A stretch of DNA of 58,295 nt from Aquibium sp. A9E412 (GCF_030398335.1 NZ_JAOAOP010000020.1:1-58295); one strand, 5' to 3'. Shown: positions 48,855 through 56,706, counted from the stretch's first letter. Notes: generated by a model not told the origin, from the sequence alone. Translations and numbers: made by a program.

Positions 48855-49811
48855 TCACTCCGAAAAGTCGATATTGGCCAGCAGGTCGGCGTAGAAGGCG
48901 TCCTCCTTCTCCAGGATGCCGGCGAAGGTCGCCGCGTCGGCATAGTCGATCTCCGTCAGGGTCGTCTCGCCGAACTTGGTGAAGGTCTCGCCCTCGGCCG
49001 CCTTGCGCGCGGCGTCCGACAGCCGGTCGATCACGTCCTGCGGCGTGCCGGCCGGCGCCCAGATGCCGATGTTCGGCGGCAGCACCAGGTCGACGCCGCC
49101 TTCCTTCAGCGTCGGCAGGTCGGGGGCGACCGAGGCGCGCTCCTCGCTGAGCTGGGCGAGCGCCACGAGCTTGCCGGCATCGGCCTGCGGCATGATCGCC
49201 GAGGCGTAGCCGAGCACCAGGTCGACGTCGCCGGCCACCGTGGCGGCCACCGCCGGCGTCACCCCGCCGAAGGGGATGTGGAACAGCTCGACGCCGGCCT
49301 CGCGGGCGATCGCCTCGGCGGCGATGTGCGTGGCGCCGCCGGTGCCGGCGCTGCCGTAGCTCACCTTGCCCGGGTTCTCCTTGGCGTAGGCGATCATCTC
49401 CTCGGTGGTCGAGAAGGGCGCGTCCTGGCGCGCGGCGATCACGTTGGGGCCGACGGCGATGCGCGCCACCGGCGTCAGGTCGTCGAAGCCGTAGGGCAGC
49501 TCGCGCTGGTGCGGCGCCACCGTCTGCACCGAGCTCACCGCGAACAGCAGCGTGTAGCCGTCGGCATCGGCCGAGGCGACCGCCGCGCCGCCGACGGTGC
49601 CGCCGGCGCCCGGCCGCGTCTCGACGACCACAGGCTGGCCGAGCTCCTTCGACATGTCCTCGGCGAGCGTGCGCGCCAGCGTGTCGGTGGAGCCCGGCGA
49701 ATAGGGCACGATCACGGTGATCGGCCGCGTCGGGAAGTCCTGCGCCACCGCGTGGCCCAGCCCGAGCGCGGCGATGGCGCCGGCCAGGATCGTCTTCTTC
49801 AGGAAACTCAT
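48855..49811 (-). CDS. tripartite tricarboxylate transporter substrate-binding protein (Bug/TctC family)
   Basis: Periplasmic binding protein of 318 residues with a Sec signal peptide (MSFLKKTILAGAIAALGLG..., cleavage near AVA-QDF at 23/24). The mature N-terminus FPTRPITVIVPYSPGSTDTLAR, then GQPVVVETRPGAGGTVGG, is diagnostic for Bug proteins, which bind carboxylates and related compounds. It follows the FAD dehydrogenase gene by 16 bp and serves the TctA/TctB channel encoded on the opposite strand. Confidence 0.95.
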   Translation of the reverse strand: MSFLKKTILAGAIAALGLGHAVAQDFPTRPITVIVPYSPGSTDTLARTLAEDMSKELGQPVVVETRPGAGGTVGGAAVASADADGYTLLFAVSSVQTVAPHQRELPYGFDDLTPVARIAVGPNVIAARQDAPFSTTEEMIAYAKENPGKVSYGSAGTGGATHIAAEAIAREAGVELFHIPFGGVTPAVAATVAGDVDLVLGYASAIMPQADAGKLVALAQLSEERASVAPDLPTLKEGGVDLVLPPNIGIWAPAGTPQDVIDRLSDAARKAAEGETFTKFGETTLTEIDYADAATFAGILEKEDAFYADLLANIDFSE

Positions 49812-49827
49812 GGTTCTCTCTCCCTTT

Positions 49828-51255
49828 CTAGCTCTGGGTTTGAAGTTCGGTTGCGGGGGCGTCGCCCGCTTCGGCGCCGGCCTGGCGGCCGGCCGCGCGG
49901 CCGGCCAGGTAGCCGAGGCCGAGCGCGGCCAGAAGGCCGTTGCCGGAGACGTAGCCGGTGCCGCCGCTCAGGCCGGAAATGCCGACCGCGGCGCCGCCGC
50001 CGGCATAAAGGCCGCGGATCCAGGTGCCGTCCCGCGCCAGCACGCGCGCGTCGCCGTCGACCATCAGCCCGCCCTGGGTGTGGAACAGCGCCGGTGCGAT
50101 GCGGGTGGCGCGCAGCGCCGGACGCAGCGCGCCGAGGCCCCATTGCCGACGGCCGAAGGTATCGGTGGCGCCGCCTTCCGCGGCGTCGGCCGCCGCGCGG
50201 CAGGTGGCGGCGAAGGTCTCGGCCGGCACGCCGATGCGCGCGGCCAGCGCCGCCGCGTCGTCGGCGGCGAGCGCGCCGCCGGCCGCCGCCAGCTCGGCGA
50301 ATTCGGGCTGTCCGGCGGCGACGTCGTCGGCGATGCGCGCGTCATAGATCATGTGCAGCGGCGGCGCGGCCGCCAGCGCCGGCGCGGCGAAGGCGGAATA
50401 GCCGAGCGTCTCGTCGGCGAAGCGCGCGCCATTGCCGTCGACGATAAAGCCGCCGCGCTCGACCACCGTCCAGGTGACCAGCGCGCCGCTCGGCTCGGCC
50501 AGGCCGGCATGCGCCTGGTAGGCGCCGAGATTGCCGGTCGCCGCGCCGAGGGCGGTGCCCCAGCGCAGCGCCTCGCCGGTGCTGCCCGGCGCGCCGGCGT
50601 AGCGCGCCCGGGCGGCCTGCGGGCAGTGCGCGGCGACGAGGTCGCGCGCTGCGGCGAAGCCGTTGCTGGCCAGGATGACGGCACCGGCGCCGATGCGCGC
50701 CTCGCGGCCCTCCGCGTCGACGGTCAGCGCGCCGCGCACCGCGCCGTCGCGGGTGATCAGCGCGCGCGCCTCCTGGCCGAGCGCCAGCGGAATGTCGCGC
50801 GCGGCGACCGCGCGTTCCAGATCGGCGACGAGGTCGGCGCCGCGGCGCGCCGGCGGCGCGTGCAGCCGCGGCACGCCGTGGCCGACATGGCGGTAGGTCT
50901 CGACCAGCGTCATGGCGACGCCGGCGCTGTCGACCAGCCATTCGACGAGCTCGGCCGAGATGCCGGCGAGCCGGTCGACCAGCGCGTCGGCATCGTGCGG
51001 GCCGGCGATACGGCGCAGGTCGGCGGCATAGCGCGCCGGGCTGTCGGCGATGCCGGCGGCGCGCTGGAAGCGGCTGCCGGCGCCAGGCACGGAGCCCGAC
51101 GACAGGGCGGTGTTGCCCTGCAGGCGCGGCGCCTTCTCGACGACCGCCACCGTGGCGCCGCGCTCGGCGGCGGCCAGCGCCGCGACGAGGCCGCAGCCGC
51201 CCGCGCCGATGACCAGGACGTCGATCTCCGTATCGAATTCCACGTTGTCGCCCAT
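49828..51255 (-). CDS. FAD-dependent oxidoreductase, fumarate reductase / ketosteroid dehydrogenase / TcuA-like
   Basis: Flavoprotein of 475 residues. The dinucleotide fold is at the N-terminus (VLVIGAGGCG, Gly17-x-Gly19-x-x-Gly22, then Glu40), and the C-terminal GGLMVDGDARVLARDGTWIRGLYAGGGAA is the usual FAD closure of the fumarate reductase family. Members dehydrogenate at carbon alpha-beta to a carbonyl or carboxyl; TcuA oxidises tricarballylate to cis-aconitate. The nearby hydratase and TTT transporter make a TcuA-like step conceivable, but identity with TcuA is not shown. Start MGDNVEFD at 51255 with a ggag ribosome site; operator 3 lies 7 bp upstream. Confidence 0.85.
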   Translation of the reverse strand: MGDNVEFDTEIDVLVIGAGGCGLVAALAAAERGATVAVVEKAPRLQGNTALSSGSVPGAGSRFQRAAGIADSPARYAADLRRIAGPHDADALVDRLAGISAELVEWLVDSAGVAMTLVETYRHVGHGVPRLHAPPARRGADLVADLERAVAARDIPLALGQEARALITRDGAVRGALTVDAEGREARIGAGAVILASNGFAAARDLVAAHCPQAARARYAGAPGSTGEALRWGTALGAATGNLGAYQAHAGLAEPSGALVTWTVVERGGFIVDGNGARFADETLGYSAFAAPALAAAPPLHMIYDARIADDVAAGQPEFAELAAAGGALAADDAAALAARIGVPAETFAATCRAAADAAEGGATDTFGRRQWGLGALRPALRATRIAPALFHTQGGLMVDGDARVLARDGTWIRGLYAGGGAAVGISGLSGGTGYVSGNGLLAALGLGYLAGRAAGRQAGAEAGDAPATELQTQS

Positions 51256-51261
51256 CTCCAA

Positions 51262-51273
51262 AGTGTCGACACT
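51262..51273. promoter_or_regulatory. candidate GntR operator 3
   Basis: Perfect 12-bp palindrome AGTGTCGACACT. It overlaps the -10 (GATAGT, minus strand 51276-51271) of the FAD dehydrogenase promoter and ends 7 bp before its ATG. A second, imperfect site (51293-51304) is centred 31 bp away, three helical turns. Confidence 0.7.
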
Positions 51274-51300
51274 ATCAGCGCACTTGCGCGGGAGTGTCAA
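51271..51300 (-). promoter_or_regulatory. promoter of the FAD dehydrogenase - tctC-like unit
   Basis: Minus-strand TTGACA (51300-51295), perfect -35, and GATAGT (51276-51271) at 18 bp spacing. Both boxes are covered by GntR-type sites. Confidence 0.6.
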
Positions 51301-51471
51301 CTCTTTGCCCGCTGCGGGCGACTGCAGGGCCCGCTGCGAGCGGCCGCGCGGCGTCTTCGGCCGGTCGCTTCCGCTTCCCATAGGTGTCGAATTCGGCTTG
51401 TATCATGCACAATGCGGGCCGTCAGGCGCCGCCAAGGCGGCATGGGGCGCAGGACAGGCGTTGCCGGCAAT

Positions 51472-51505
51472 ACTGTTGACAGTTTATCGTGGCTTGTCCT
51501 ATTCG
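51472..51505 (+). promoter_or_regulatory. promoter and GntR operator 4 of the SDR-tctB-tctA unit
   Basis: ACTGTTGACAGT (51472-51483) has arms ACTGT/ACAGT and contains a perfect TTGACA (51476-51481). TATTCG (51500-51505) at 18 bp is a usable -10. Leader of about 130 nt to the GTG start. Confidence 0.55.
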
Positions 51506-51642
51506 GGCGAGCCATCGGGCCTGCTGCCGCGCGGCCCGGGCATGGGGAGGCGTCAGGTGCGCGAACGTGTCGTCCAGTACAGCCAGACGGTGGCGCGCGG
51601 GTCCGGCCGGCGCCGCCTTGCGGCCCGCGCGACGGAGGCCGC

Positions 51643-52404
51643 GTGACCGGCCGGCCGGAGGCGCCGGCCGCGACGGCGGTCGTCACCGGGGCGTCGTCCG
51701 GCATCGGCCGGGCGGTGGCCGAGCGGCTTGTTGCGACCGGCTGGCGCGTCGTCGGCCTCGACCGGGCGGCCGGCGCGCTGCCGCAGACCGCCGTCTACCA
51801 GCACCGTATCGTCGATCTCGCCGACGTCGCGCAGGCCGAAGACGCGGCGGCCGCGCTGGCCGGGGGCGGCTGCACCGCCCTCGTGCATGCCGCCGGCATC
51901 ATGCGCGACGACGCCGACGCGGCGACGCGGCGCACCGCCGGCGCCGCGCTGTGGCAGCTGCATGTCGGCGCGGCCGCCGCCCTGGCCGCCGGGCTGGCGC
52001 CGGGCATGCCGGACGGCCGCGGCCGCATCGTCTTCCTGTCGAGCCGGGCGGCCGACGGGCGCGCCGGTCGGGCGCTCTATGCCGCCTCGAAATCGGCGCT
52101 CGCCGGCCTGGCGCGCTCGCTCGCCGCCGGGCTCGTGCGGCGCGGCATCACCGTCAACGTGGTCGCGCCGGCGGCCGTCGACACGCCGCAGCTTCGCGAT
52201 CCCGCGCGGGCGGCGGCGGCCGTGCGCCTGCCGCCGCTCGGCCGGCTGATCGCGCCGTCCGAGGTGGCCGCCACGGTCGCCTTCCTGCTCGAGCCGGAGG
52301 CGGGTGCCATCACCGGCCAGACCGTCTATCAATGCGGCGGCGCCTCGCTGGCCGGCGCGCTGCCGGCCGCGGCAAGCCTGGAAAGGGCCGAAGATGAAGC
52401 GTGA
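51643..52404 (+). CDS. short-chain dehydrogenase/reductase
   Basis: SDR of 253 residues: TGASSGIG (15-22), HAAG (82-85), Ser133/134, Tyr146 and Lys150 (YAASK), and a C-terminal GAITGQTVYQCGG typical of this family. Starts with GTG behind a good ggagg site. It overlaps the tctB start by 11 bp. Reading with the transporter genes, it probably oxidises or reduces the imported acid or its product. Substrate unknown. Confidence 0.92.
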   Translation: MTGRPEAPAATAVVTGASSGIGRAVAERLVATGWRVVGLDRAAGALPQTAVYQHRIVDLADVAQAEDAAAALAGGGCTALVHAAGIMRDDADAATRRTAGAALWQLHVGAAAALAAGLAPGMPDGRGRIVFLSSRAADGRAGRALYAASKSALAGLARSLAAGLVRRGITVNVVAPAAVDTPQLRDPARAAAAVRLPPLGRLIAPSEVAATVAFLLEPEAGAITGQTVYQCGGASLAGALPAAASLERAEDEA

Positions 52405-52837
52405 TCTCCCGTCCGGCGAGCTGATCGCCGCGCTCGCCGTGTGCCTTTTCGGGGCGGGCGCGATCTGGATCGCGCGCGACTACTCCATGGGCACGGTGAC
52501 GCGCATGGGCGCGGGCTACGTGCCGGTGATGCTCGGCATCCTGCTGATCGCCATGGGCGCGGTGCTCGCCTGGCAGGCGCGCGCGGCCGGGCCGGCCGAC
52601 AGCACGCCGGCGCTCAGGCCCTTCGCGCTCATCATGGGCGGCATCCTGGCCTGGGCGCTCATCGTCGAGCGGCTCGGCTTCGTCGCGGCGACCGTCGTCT
52701 TGGTCGTCTGCTGCAGCGCGGCCGAGCCGCGCAGCACCGTCTGGTCGACGCTGGCGCTGGCCGCGGGGCTGACCGTCGGCGGCTATCTCTTGTTCGTGAC
52801 GGGGCTCAACATCCCCCTGTCGGCCTTTGGAGACTGA
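52394..52837 (+). CDS. tctB: tripartite tricarboxylate transporter TctB-family protein
   Basis: Small membrane subunit of a TTT-family secondary transporter; 147 residues with four hydrophobic helices (about 9-27, 42-62, 75-97 and 115-137). FGAGAIWIARDYSMGTVTRMGAGYVP is the TctB N-terminal signature. It is followed by tctA after 6 bp. Confidence 0.93.
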   Translation: MKRDLPSGELIAALAVCLFGAGAIWIARDYSMGTVTRMGAGYVPVMLGILLIAMGAVLAWQARAAGPADSTPALRPFALIMGGILAWALIVERLGFVAATVVLVVCCSAAEPRSTVWSTLALAAGLTVGGYLLFVTGLNIPLSAFGD

Positions 52838-52843
52838 CGCGCC

Positions 52844-54349
52844 ATGGACCTGATCTCCGGACTCGCGCTCGGCATCGAGACCGCGATCACCTACGAGGCG
52901 CTGCTGTTCTGCCTGATCGGCGTGACGGTGGGCATGTTCATCGGCGTGCTGCCGGGCATCGGCCCGCTCGCCGCCGTGGCGATGACGCTGCCGATCACCT
53001 ATCACCTGCAGCCGATGAGCGCGCTGATCATGCTGGCCGGCATCTTCTACGGCGCGCAGTATGGCGGCTCGACCGCCTCGATCCTGCTCAACCTGCCGGG
53101 CACCTCGACGACGGCGGTGACGGCGATCGACGGCTACCCGATGGCCAAGCAGGGGCGCGCCGGCGTGGCGCTGTTCATCACCACGCTGACCTCGTTCTTC
53201 GGCGGCTGCGTGGCGATCGTGCTTCTGATGAGCTTTGCGCCGGCGCTCGGCAAGATGGCGCTCGCCTTCTCGTCGGCCGAGTATTTCTCGATCATGCTGC
53301 TCGGCCTGATCGCGGCGGCGACCATGGCGCTCGGCTCGCCGCTCAAGGGCATGGTGTCGGTGACGGCGGGCCTGCTTCTGGCCATGGTCGGCATGGACAC
53401 CACCTCGGGCGAGCTGCGCTACACCTTCGGCATTCTCGAGCTGCAGGACGGGCTCAACCTGGTGGCCATGGCGATGGGGCTGTTCGGCGTCGCCGAGATC
53501 CTCAGCAATGTCGGCAAGCCGCGGCCGACCGACGGCCACCTGAAGACGGTGCGCCTGCGCGAGCTGATGCCAACCAGGCAGGACCTGGCGCAGTGCTACA
53601 AGCCGGCCATGCGCGGCGCCGGCATCGGCTCCTTCATCGGCATCCTGCCCGGCGCCGGGCCGACGCTCGCCGCCTTCCTCGCCTACGCGATGGAAAAGCG
53701 CGTGGCGCGCGACCCCAGCCGCTTCGGCAAGGGCGCCATCGAGGGCATCTCGGCGCCGGAGGCGGCCAACAACGCCTCGACCCAGGCCGCCTTCATCCCG
53801 ACGCTGGCGCTCGGCATTCCCGGCGACGCCTCGATGGCGGTGCTGCTCGGCGCGATGATGATCCACGGCATCACGCCGCGGCCGGAGTTCTTCTCCTCCA
53901 ACGCCGACCTGTTCTGGGGCCTGGTGGTCAGCTTCTGGGTCGGCAATTTGATGCTCCTGGTGCTCAACATCCCGCTGATCGGCGTGTGGGTGCGCATCCT
54001 GCGCGTGCCGCAGCACCTGCTGTTTCCGGCCATCATCTTCTTCATCTGCGTCGGCGTCTACAGCGTCAACAACAGCACCTTCGACGTCGCCATGGTGATC
54101 GTGTTCGGCGCGCTCGGCTACGTGATGAACCTGTTCCAGTATCCGACCGCGCCGCTGCTGATGGGCTTCATCCTCGGGCCGATGCTCGAACAGCACTTCC
54201 GTCGCGCGCTGCTGTTCTCGCGCGGCGACCTGACGACCTTCATCGACCGGCCGATCAGCGCCGCCTTCCTGGCCTGCTCGGCAGCGCTGATCCTGCTCAT
54301 GCTGGCCCCCGCCATCACCCGCCTCGCCCGCCGCCGCCGCGCGGGATGA
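52844..54349 (+). CDS. tctA: tripartite tricarboxylate transporter permease TctA
   Basis: Large channel subunit of 501 residues with about 11-12 helices. Diagnostic sequences include GVTVGMFIGVLPGIGPLAAV near residue 27, the repeat-two counterpart AGIGSFIGILPGAGPTLAAF and YGAQYGGSTASILLNLPGTS. TctA with TctB and a Bug protein imports a carboxylate using the proton or sodium gradient. It ends the rightward unit. Confidence 0.96.
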   Translation: MDLISGLALGIETAITYEALLFCLIGVTVGMFIGVLPGIGPLAAVAMTLPITYHLQPMSALIMLAGIFYGAQYGGSTASILLNLPGTSTTAVTAIDGYPMAKQGRAGVALFITTLTSFFGGCVAIVLLMSFAPALGKMALAFSSAEYFSIMLLGLIAAATMALGSPLKGMVSVTAGLLLAMVGMDTTSGELRYTFGILELQDGLNLVAMAMGLFGVAEILSNVGKPRPTDGHLKTVRLRELMPTRQDLAQCYKPAMRGAGIGSFIGILPGAGPTLAAFLAYAMEKRVARDPSRFGKGAIEGISAPEAANNASTQAAFIPTLALGIPGDASMAVLLGAMMIHGITPRPEFFSSNADLFWGLVVSFWVGNLMLLVLNIPLIGVWVRILRVPQHLLFPAIIFFICVGVYSVNNSTFDVAMVIVFGALGYVMNLFQYPTAPLLMGFILGPMLEQHFRRALLFSRGDLTTFIDRPISAAFLACSAALILLMLAPAITRLARRRRAG

Positions 54350-54869
54350 GGGGCGGGGGGCCGCTGTATCGAGGGTCGCGCGGCAAGGGGGAACGGCGAG
54401 CCGGTTTCCACGTCGCCTGGAAACGCTCCGGCGATAGGTGCGCGGGCCGCCAGCGAAGGGCAAGCAGCGGGAGGGGCGCGATACCGTGCTGCCCGATCTG
54501 CATGCGTGCGCCGGCCGCGGGCGGCAGGGGGCCGTCATCTCGCCATCGCGCGTCGACGGCCGGATGCTTCGCATCAGGCTCGGTGCGGACCCCGGTTATG
54601 TCGCTCTCAGACGCTCGTCAGGGTGAAGTGGGATTCGCCCGTGCTACGCTGGTGTATGGAAAACGTCGTCATCAACACCGACACGGCCGGCAACCGCACG
54701 ATGCACAAGGGCCGCTCCCGTGACCGTATCGATCTGGCCGTGTGCTATGGATGGCGATTTCCCGGCTCACGCATGAGGAATCGGAAACCTCGTGGTGGGG
54801 GAGCGAGGAGGCCGAAGAAGCGGCCGGGCTCTTCGCAGGACGCATACCGGAAGAGATGGCGGAAGACGT
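54350..54869. other. intergenic region after tctA with repeat and phage remnant
   Basis: 520 bp with no intact gene. It holds partial repeat copy E (54389-54430), about 190 bp with nothing recognisable, and a phage terminase tail fragment from about 54620 onward (entry below). Confidence 0.6.
54389..54430. repeat. R1 dispersed repeat, partial copy E
   Basis: Only one end is present: 'ggcgagccggtttccacgtc' followed by 'gcctggaaacgctcc', matching the inner end of copies C and D. The other half is missing. Confidence 0.75.
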
Positions 54870-54873
54870 CTAG
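54620..54873 (+). pseudogene. remnant of phage terminase large subunit (C-terminal tail)
   Basis: In one frame (from about 54620) the DNA encodes VKWDSPVLRWCMENVVIN, then TDTAGNRTMHKGRSRDRIDLAV, matching the conserved C-terminal end of phage terminase large subunits (PVLRW...N...DxAGN...K...DRIDxxVA). At about 54740 the frame shifts: one base change of phase continues as LWMAISRLTHEESETSWWG and EEAEEAAGLFAGRIPEEMAE to a TAG at 54871-54873. No upstream terminase domains or other phage genes are present. The family recognition is from memory of the motif; not checked by search. Confidence 0.6.
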
Positions 54874-55832
54874 CCGCTGCCGATTTGGGCGAGGGGTTCG
54901 AGGTTCTCAAGTATCCGCTGCTCTTTCACCAGTTTCCCATTGCGAAGCGTTCTCACAAACTTAATGCTCGCGCGCACGGGCTTTAAGAGCAGCTGCTCTT
55001 TGAACTGGACATCGGCGAGATACTTCGTGACGAGATCATCAGCGACGGCGCCCTTCATTGTCGGATGGTCGCCTTCAATCCTCAGCTCAAATTGGTGGGC
55101 ATCGGGAAGTATTCCTAAGAGTACCCCGTCGAAACGCTCGACGTCGTCCTTCACTTCGACTTCGTTCAATTTTTCAGTCAGCCGCGCGACGGCTTCAGAA
55201 CTTAGGCTCACGCGGTTCTCATCTCCCACAATTCGAGTGCTGGCACCTGCTTCGTGGAGAACCTTCGCAAACTTTTGAACGGCGGCGATCAGGCGCGGTT
55301 GGGTCTCTTCGAGCGCCTCCGCGAACCTCTCCTCCGGTTCTTCGGATAGCAGCCGGATAAGTGAGGTGGCGTCCTCCACCGCGTGCTTCAGCGGCGTGGC
55401 GACCAACTCCTGTTGCTCAGGCGCGATCTCCTCAAGAACAAATCCCATCGAACCCCGGACCAAATCTCGGATGAAAAGTCTCGCCTTCTCAGCGCCCTTT
55501 ACTCTCCCCCGATCGGGCAACGCGTCGCCCTGCTGGGCAGCAAGCGCCATCGCGATCATCTTTTGATAGCTGTCGAGCGCATCGGTCGAGAAATCTAGTC
55601 GAATATCGCCCTGGCCGATCACCGGGAGGCCATCGAAAATCAGCGCGACGCTCGCATAGCTATTCGACTTGGCGCGGAGACTGGCAATCTGCTCATCGAT
55701 TTCCTTGAGACGATTGTCCCACATAAGGCGGGATGTGCCCCAAGCGGAACCCGCGGCCTCTTTCAGTTGCCGTTCCACGAATTGCCGGTCGGTTTCGAGC
55801 GCCTCAAGCGAAAGCAGGGTAGGCTGCATCAC
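54870..55832 (-). CDS. unrecognised 320-aa protein, partner of the nucleotidyltransferase-like protein
   Basis: I do not recognise this protein. It is soluble, rich in Glu/Lys/Leu helices (LEALETDRQFVERQLKEAAG and RLKEIDEQIASLRAKSN at the N-terminus suggest a coiled coil at roughly residues 5-60), with a central strand-rich piece (ALIFDGLPVIGQGDIRLDF) and a C-terminal half ending EQRILENLEPLAQIGSG. No signal peptide or membrane segment. Codon use is less GC-biased than the neighbours. Its ATG overlaps the upstream gene's stop (ATGA), so expression is coupled. A toxin, effector or sensor role is guesswork. Confidence 0.8.
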   Translation of the reverse strand: MMQPTLLSLEALETDRQFVERQLKEAAGSAWGTSRLMWDNRLKEIDEQIASLRAKSNSYASVALIFDGLPVIGQGDIRLDFSTDALDSYQKMIAMALAAQQGDALPDRGRVKGAEKARLFIRDLVRGSMGFVLEEIAPEQQELVATPLKHAVEDATSLIRLLSEEPEERFAEALEETQPRLIAAVQKFAKVLHEAGASTRIVGDENRVSLSSEAVARLTEKLNEVEVKDDVERFDGVLLGILPDAHQFELRIEGDHPTMKGAVADDLVTKYLADVQFKEQLLLKPVRASIKFVRTLRNGKLVKEQRILENLEPLAQIGSG

Positions 55833-56404
55833 GCATTCCCCAGCAGTGCCGCTGCGGCATCATCGTCGGCCGCATTGAGCATTATTGCGACAAAGCCCTT
55901 CCATGCGAACGTGTCTCTTTGATGGGAGAAAAGGCTCTGCCAGTACATGACGTGGCGCAGAAGCGAACCAAGGTCCAGTTCTTCAACCAGCACAGCATAG
56001 GTATCGAGGTTCAATGTCGCCTTGTTCTGGTCCCGGTTCGCCACTCTCTCGTGCCAAAACACCCCGCCGGCCTGAAGCAGTGCTGCGTCCGCACCTGCGT
56101 ACTTCGCCGGCCGATTCAGGATGCTGAAGATGTCGATGTCTCGAGGCGCCCGAAGCGCTGTCGCTTCAACGTTCTCGACAAAGCTGCCGTCGATGAACTG
56201 GATACCTGAGACGTAGCCGTCGCCGGCGAGCACTCGTCTGTACTCTAGCAGGTTGCGCAGCAGCGCCTTTCTTTCGTCGGTGGCTGCGAGCGTCTGCGTG
56301 AGTTCGACCATCGTTGCGAAGTACGGTGAACGGTCTGCAACAGTGGCGTCACCGCCTACGAACGGCGGGATCAGTCCATTCCGGTCAAAACCTGGTATCG
56401 GCAA
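55829..56404 (-). CDS. nucleotidyltransferase-like protein (DUF6932-like)
   Basis: A 191-aa protein (MPIPGFDRNGLIPPFVGGDA ...). The stretch FIDGSFVENVEATALRAPRDIDIF contains GS (73-74 from the TTG start) and D-x-D (Asp89, Asp91), and Asp134 in LNLDTYAV could be the third carboxylate: the pattern of a minimal nucleotidyltransferase. I recall such proteins under DUF6932, some in gene pairs. The TTG at 56404 behind gggggaa is the chosen start; a TTG four codons upstream is possible. It is the first of the two coupled genes. Confidence 0.8.
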   Translation of the reverse strand: MPIPGFDRNGLIPPFVGGDATVADRSPYFATMVELTQTLAATDERKALLRNLLEYRRVLAGDGYVSGIQFIDGSFVENVEATALRAPRDIDIFSILNRPAKYAGADAALLQAGGVFWHERVANRDQNKATLNLDTYAVLVEELDLGSLLRHVMYWQSLFSHQRDTFAWKGFVAIMLNAADDDAAAALLGNA

Positions 56405-56516
56405 AGCTTCCCCCAACGCCTTTTCGAGCAGCCTGCCAAGAAATGTTAAACAACCATTCCACGATTGCCAATGTATCTTTGGGCTCGCCTATGTGACGCC
56501 CATGTGTCATCCAGTC

Positions 56517-56544
56517 ATTTCAACGCCGTTCAAGTCGTTGAAAT
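56517..56544. promoter_or_regulatory. inverted repeat upstream of the two-gene module
   Basis: ATTTCAACG (56517-56525) and CGTTGAAAT (56536-56544) are perfect 9-bp arms around a 10-nt loop, in the 226-bp gap between the module and tRNA-Met. It could be an operator for the module, an RNA stem, or a tRNA terminator lacking a clear T-run. Confidence 0.5.
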
Positions 56545-56629
56545 TGTTTGTCACACAGTAGCGGCCGTTGGTACATGGAGGCCGGTCATTTGGAGGGGAT
56601 GTTCTGACTGTAAGTTGTTGATTTTAAAG

Positions 56630-56706
56630 TGGTAGCGGAGGAGGGACTCGAACCCCCGACACAAGGATTATGATTCCTCTGCTCTAACCGACTGAGCTAC
56701 TCCGCC
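56630..56706 (-). tRNA. tRNA-Met (anticodon CAT)
   Basis: Read on the minus strand: acceptor GGCGGAG pairs with CTCCGCT (one G-U); D arm GCTC-AGTCGGTTA-GAGC; anticodon arm GAGGA-ATCATAA-TCCTT with CAT; T arm GGGGGTTCGAGTCCCTC; encoded ACCA (56633-56630). Elongator methionine tRNA is likely, though an Ile(CAT, lysidine) identity cannot be excluded by eye. Confidence 0.96.

Larger units (their letters stand above)
51256..51642. other. divergent control region between the FAD dehydrogenase and SDR genes
   Basis: 387 bp without a gene. It holds operator 3 (51262-51273), a half-site AGTGTCAACTCT (51293-51304), a lone GTGTCGA (51384-51390) and operator 4 (51472-51483), and the promoters listed separately. 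Confidence 0.7.

Noticed and set aside
54450-54490. Possible second copy of the tRNA-Met 3' end (agcagcgggaggggcg)
   Set aside because: Match is short and GC-rich, with several mismatches; not enough to call an attachment site.
54506-54964. A 152-codon reading frame over the terminase fragment
   Set aside because: Only its middle part resembles terminase; the upstream codons and the downstream arginine-rich tail are not family-like, and the true tail continues in another frame. Treated as a pseudogene remnant.
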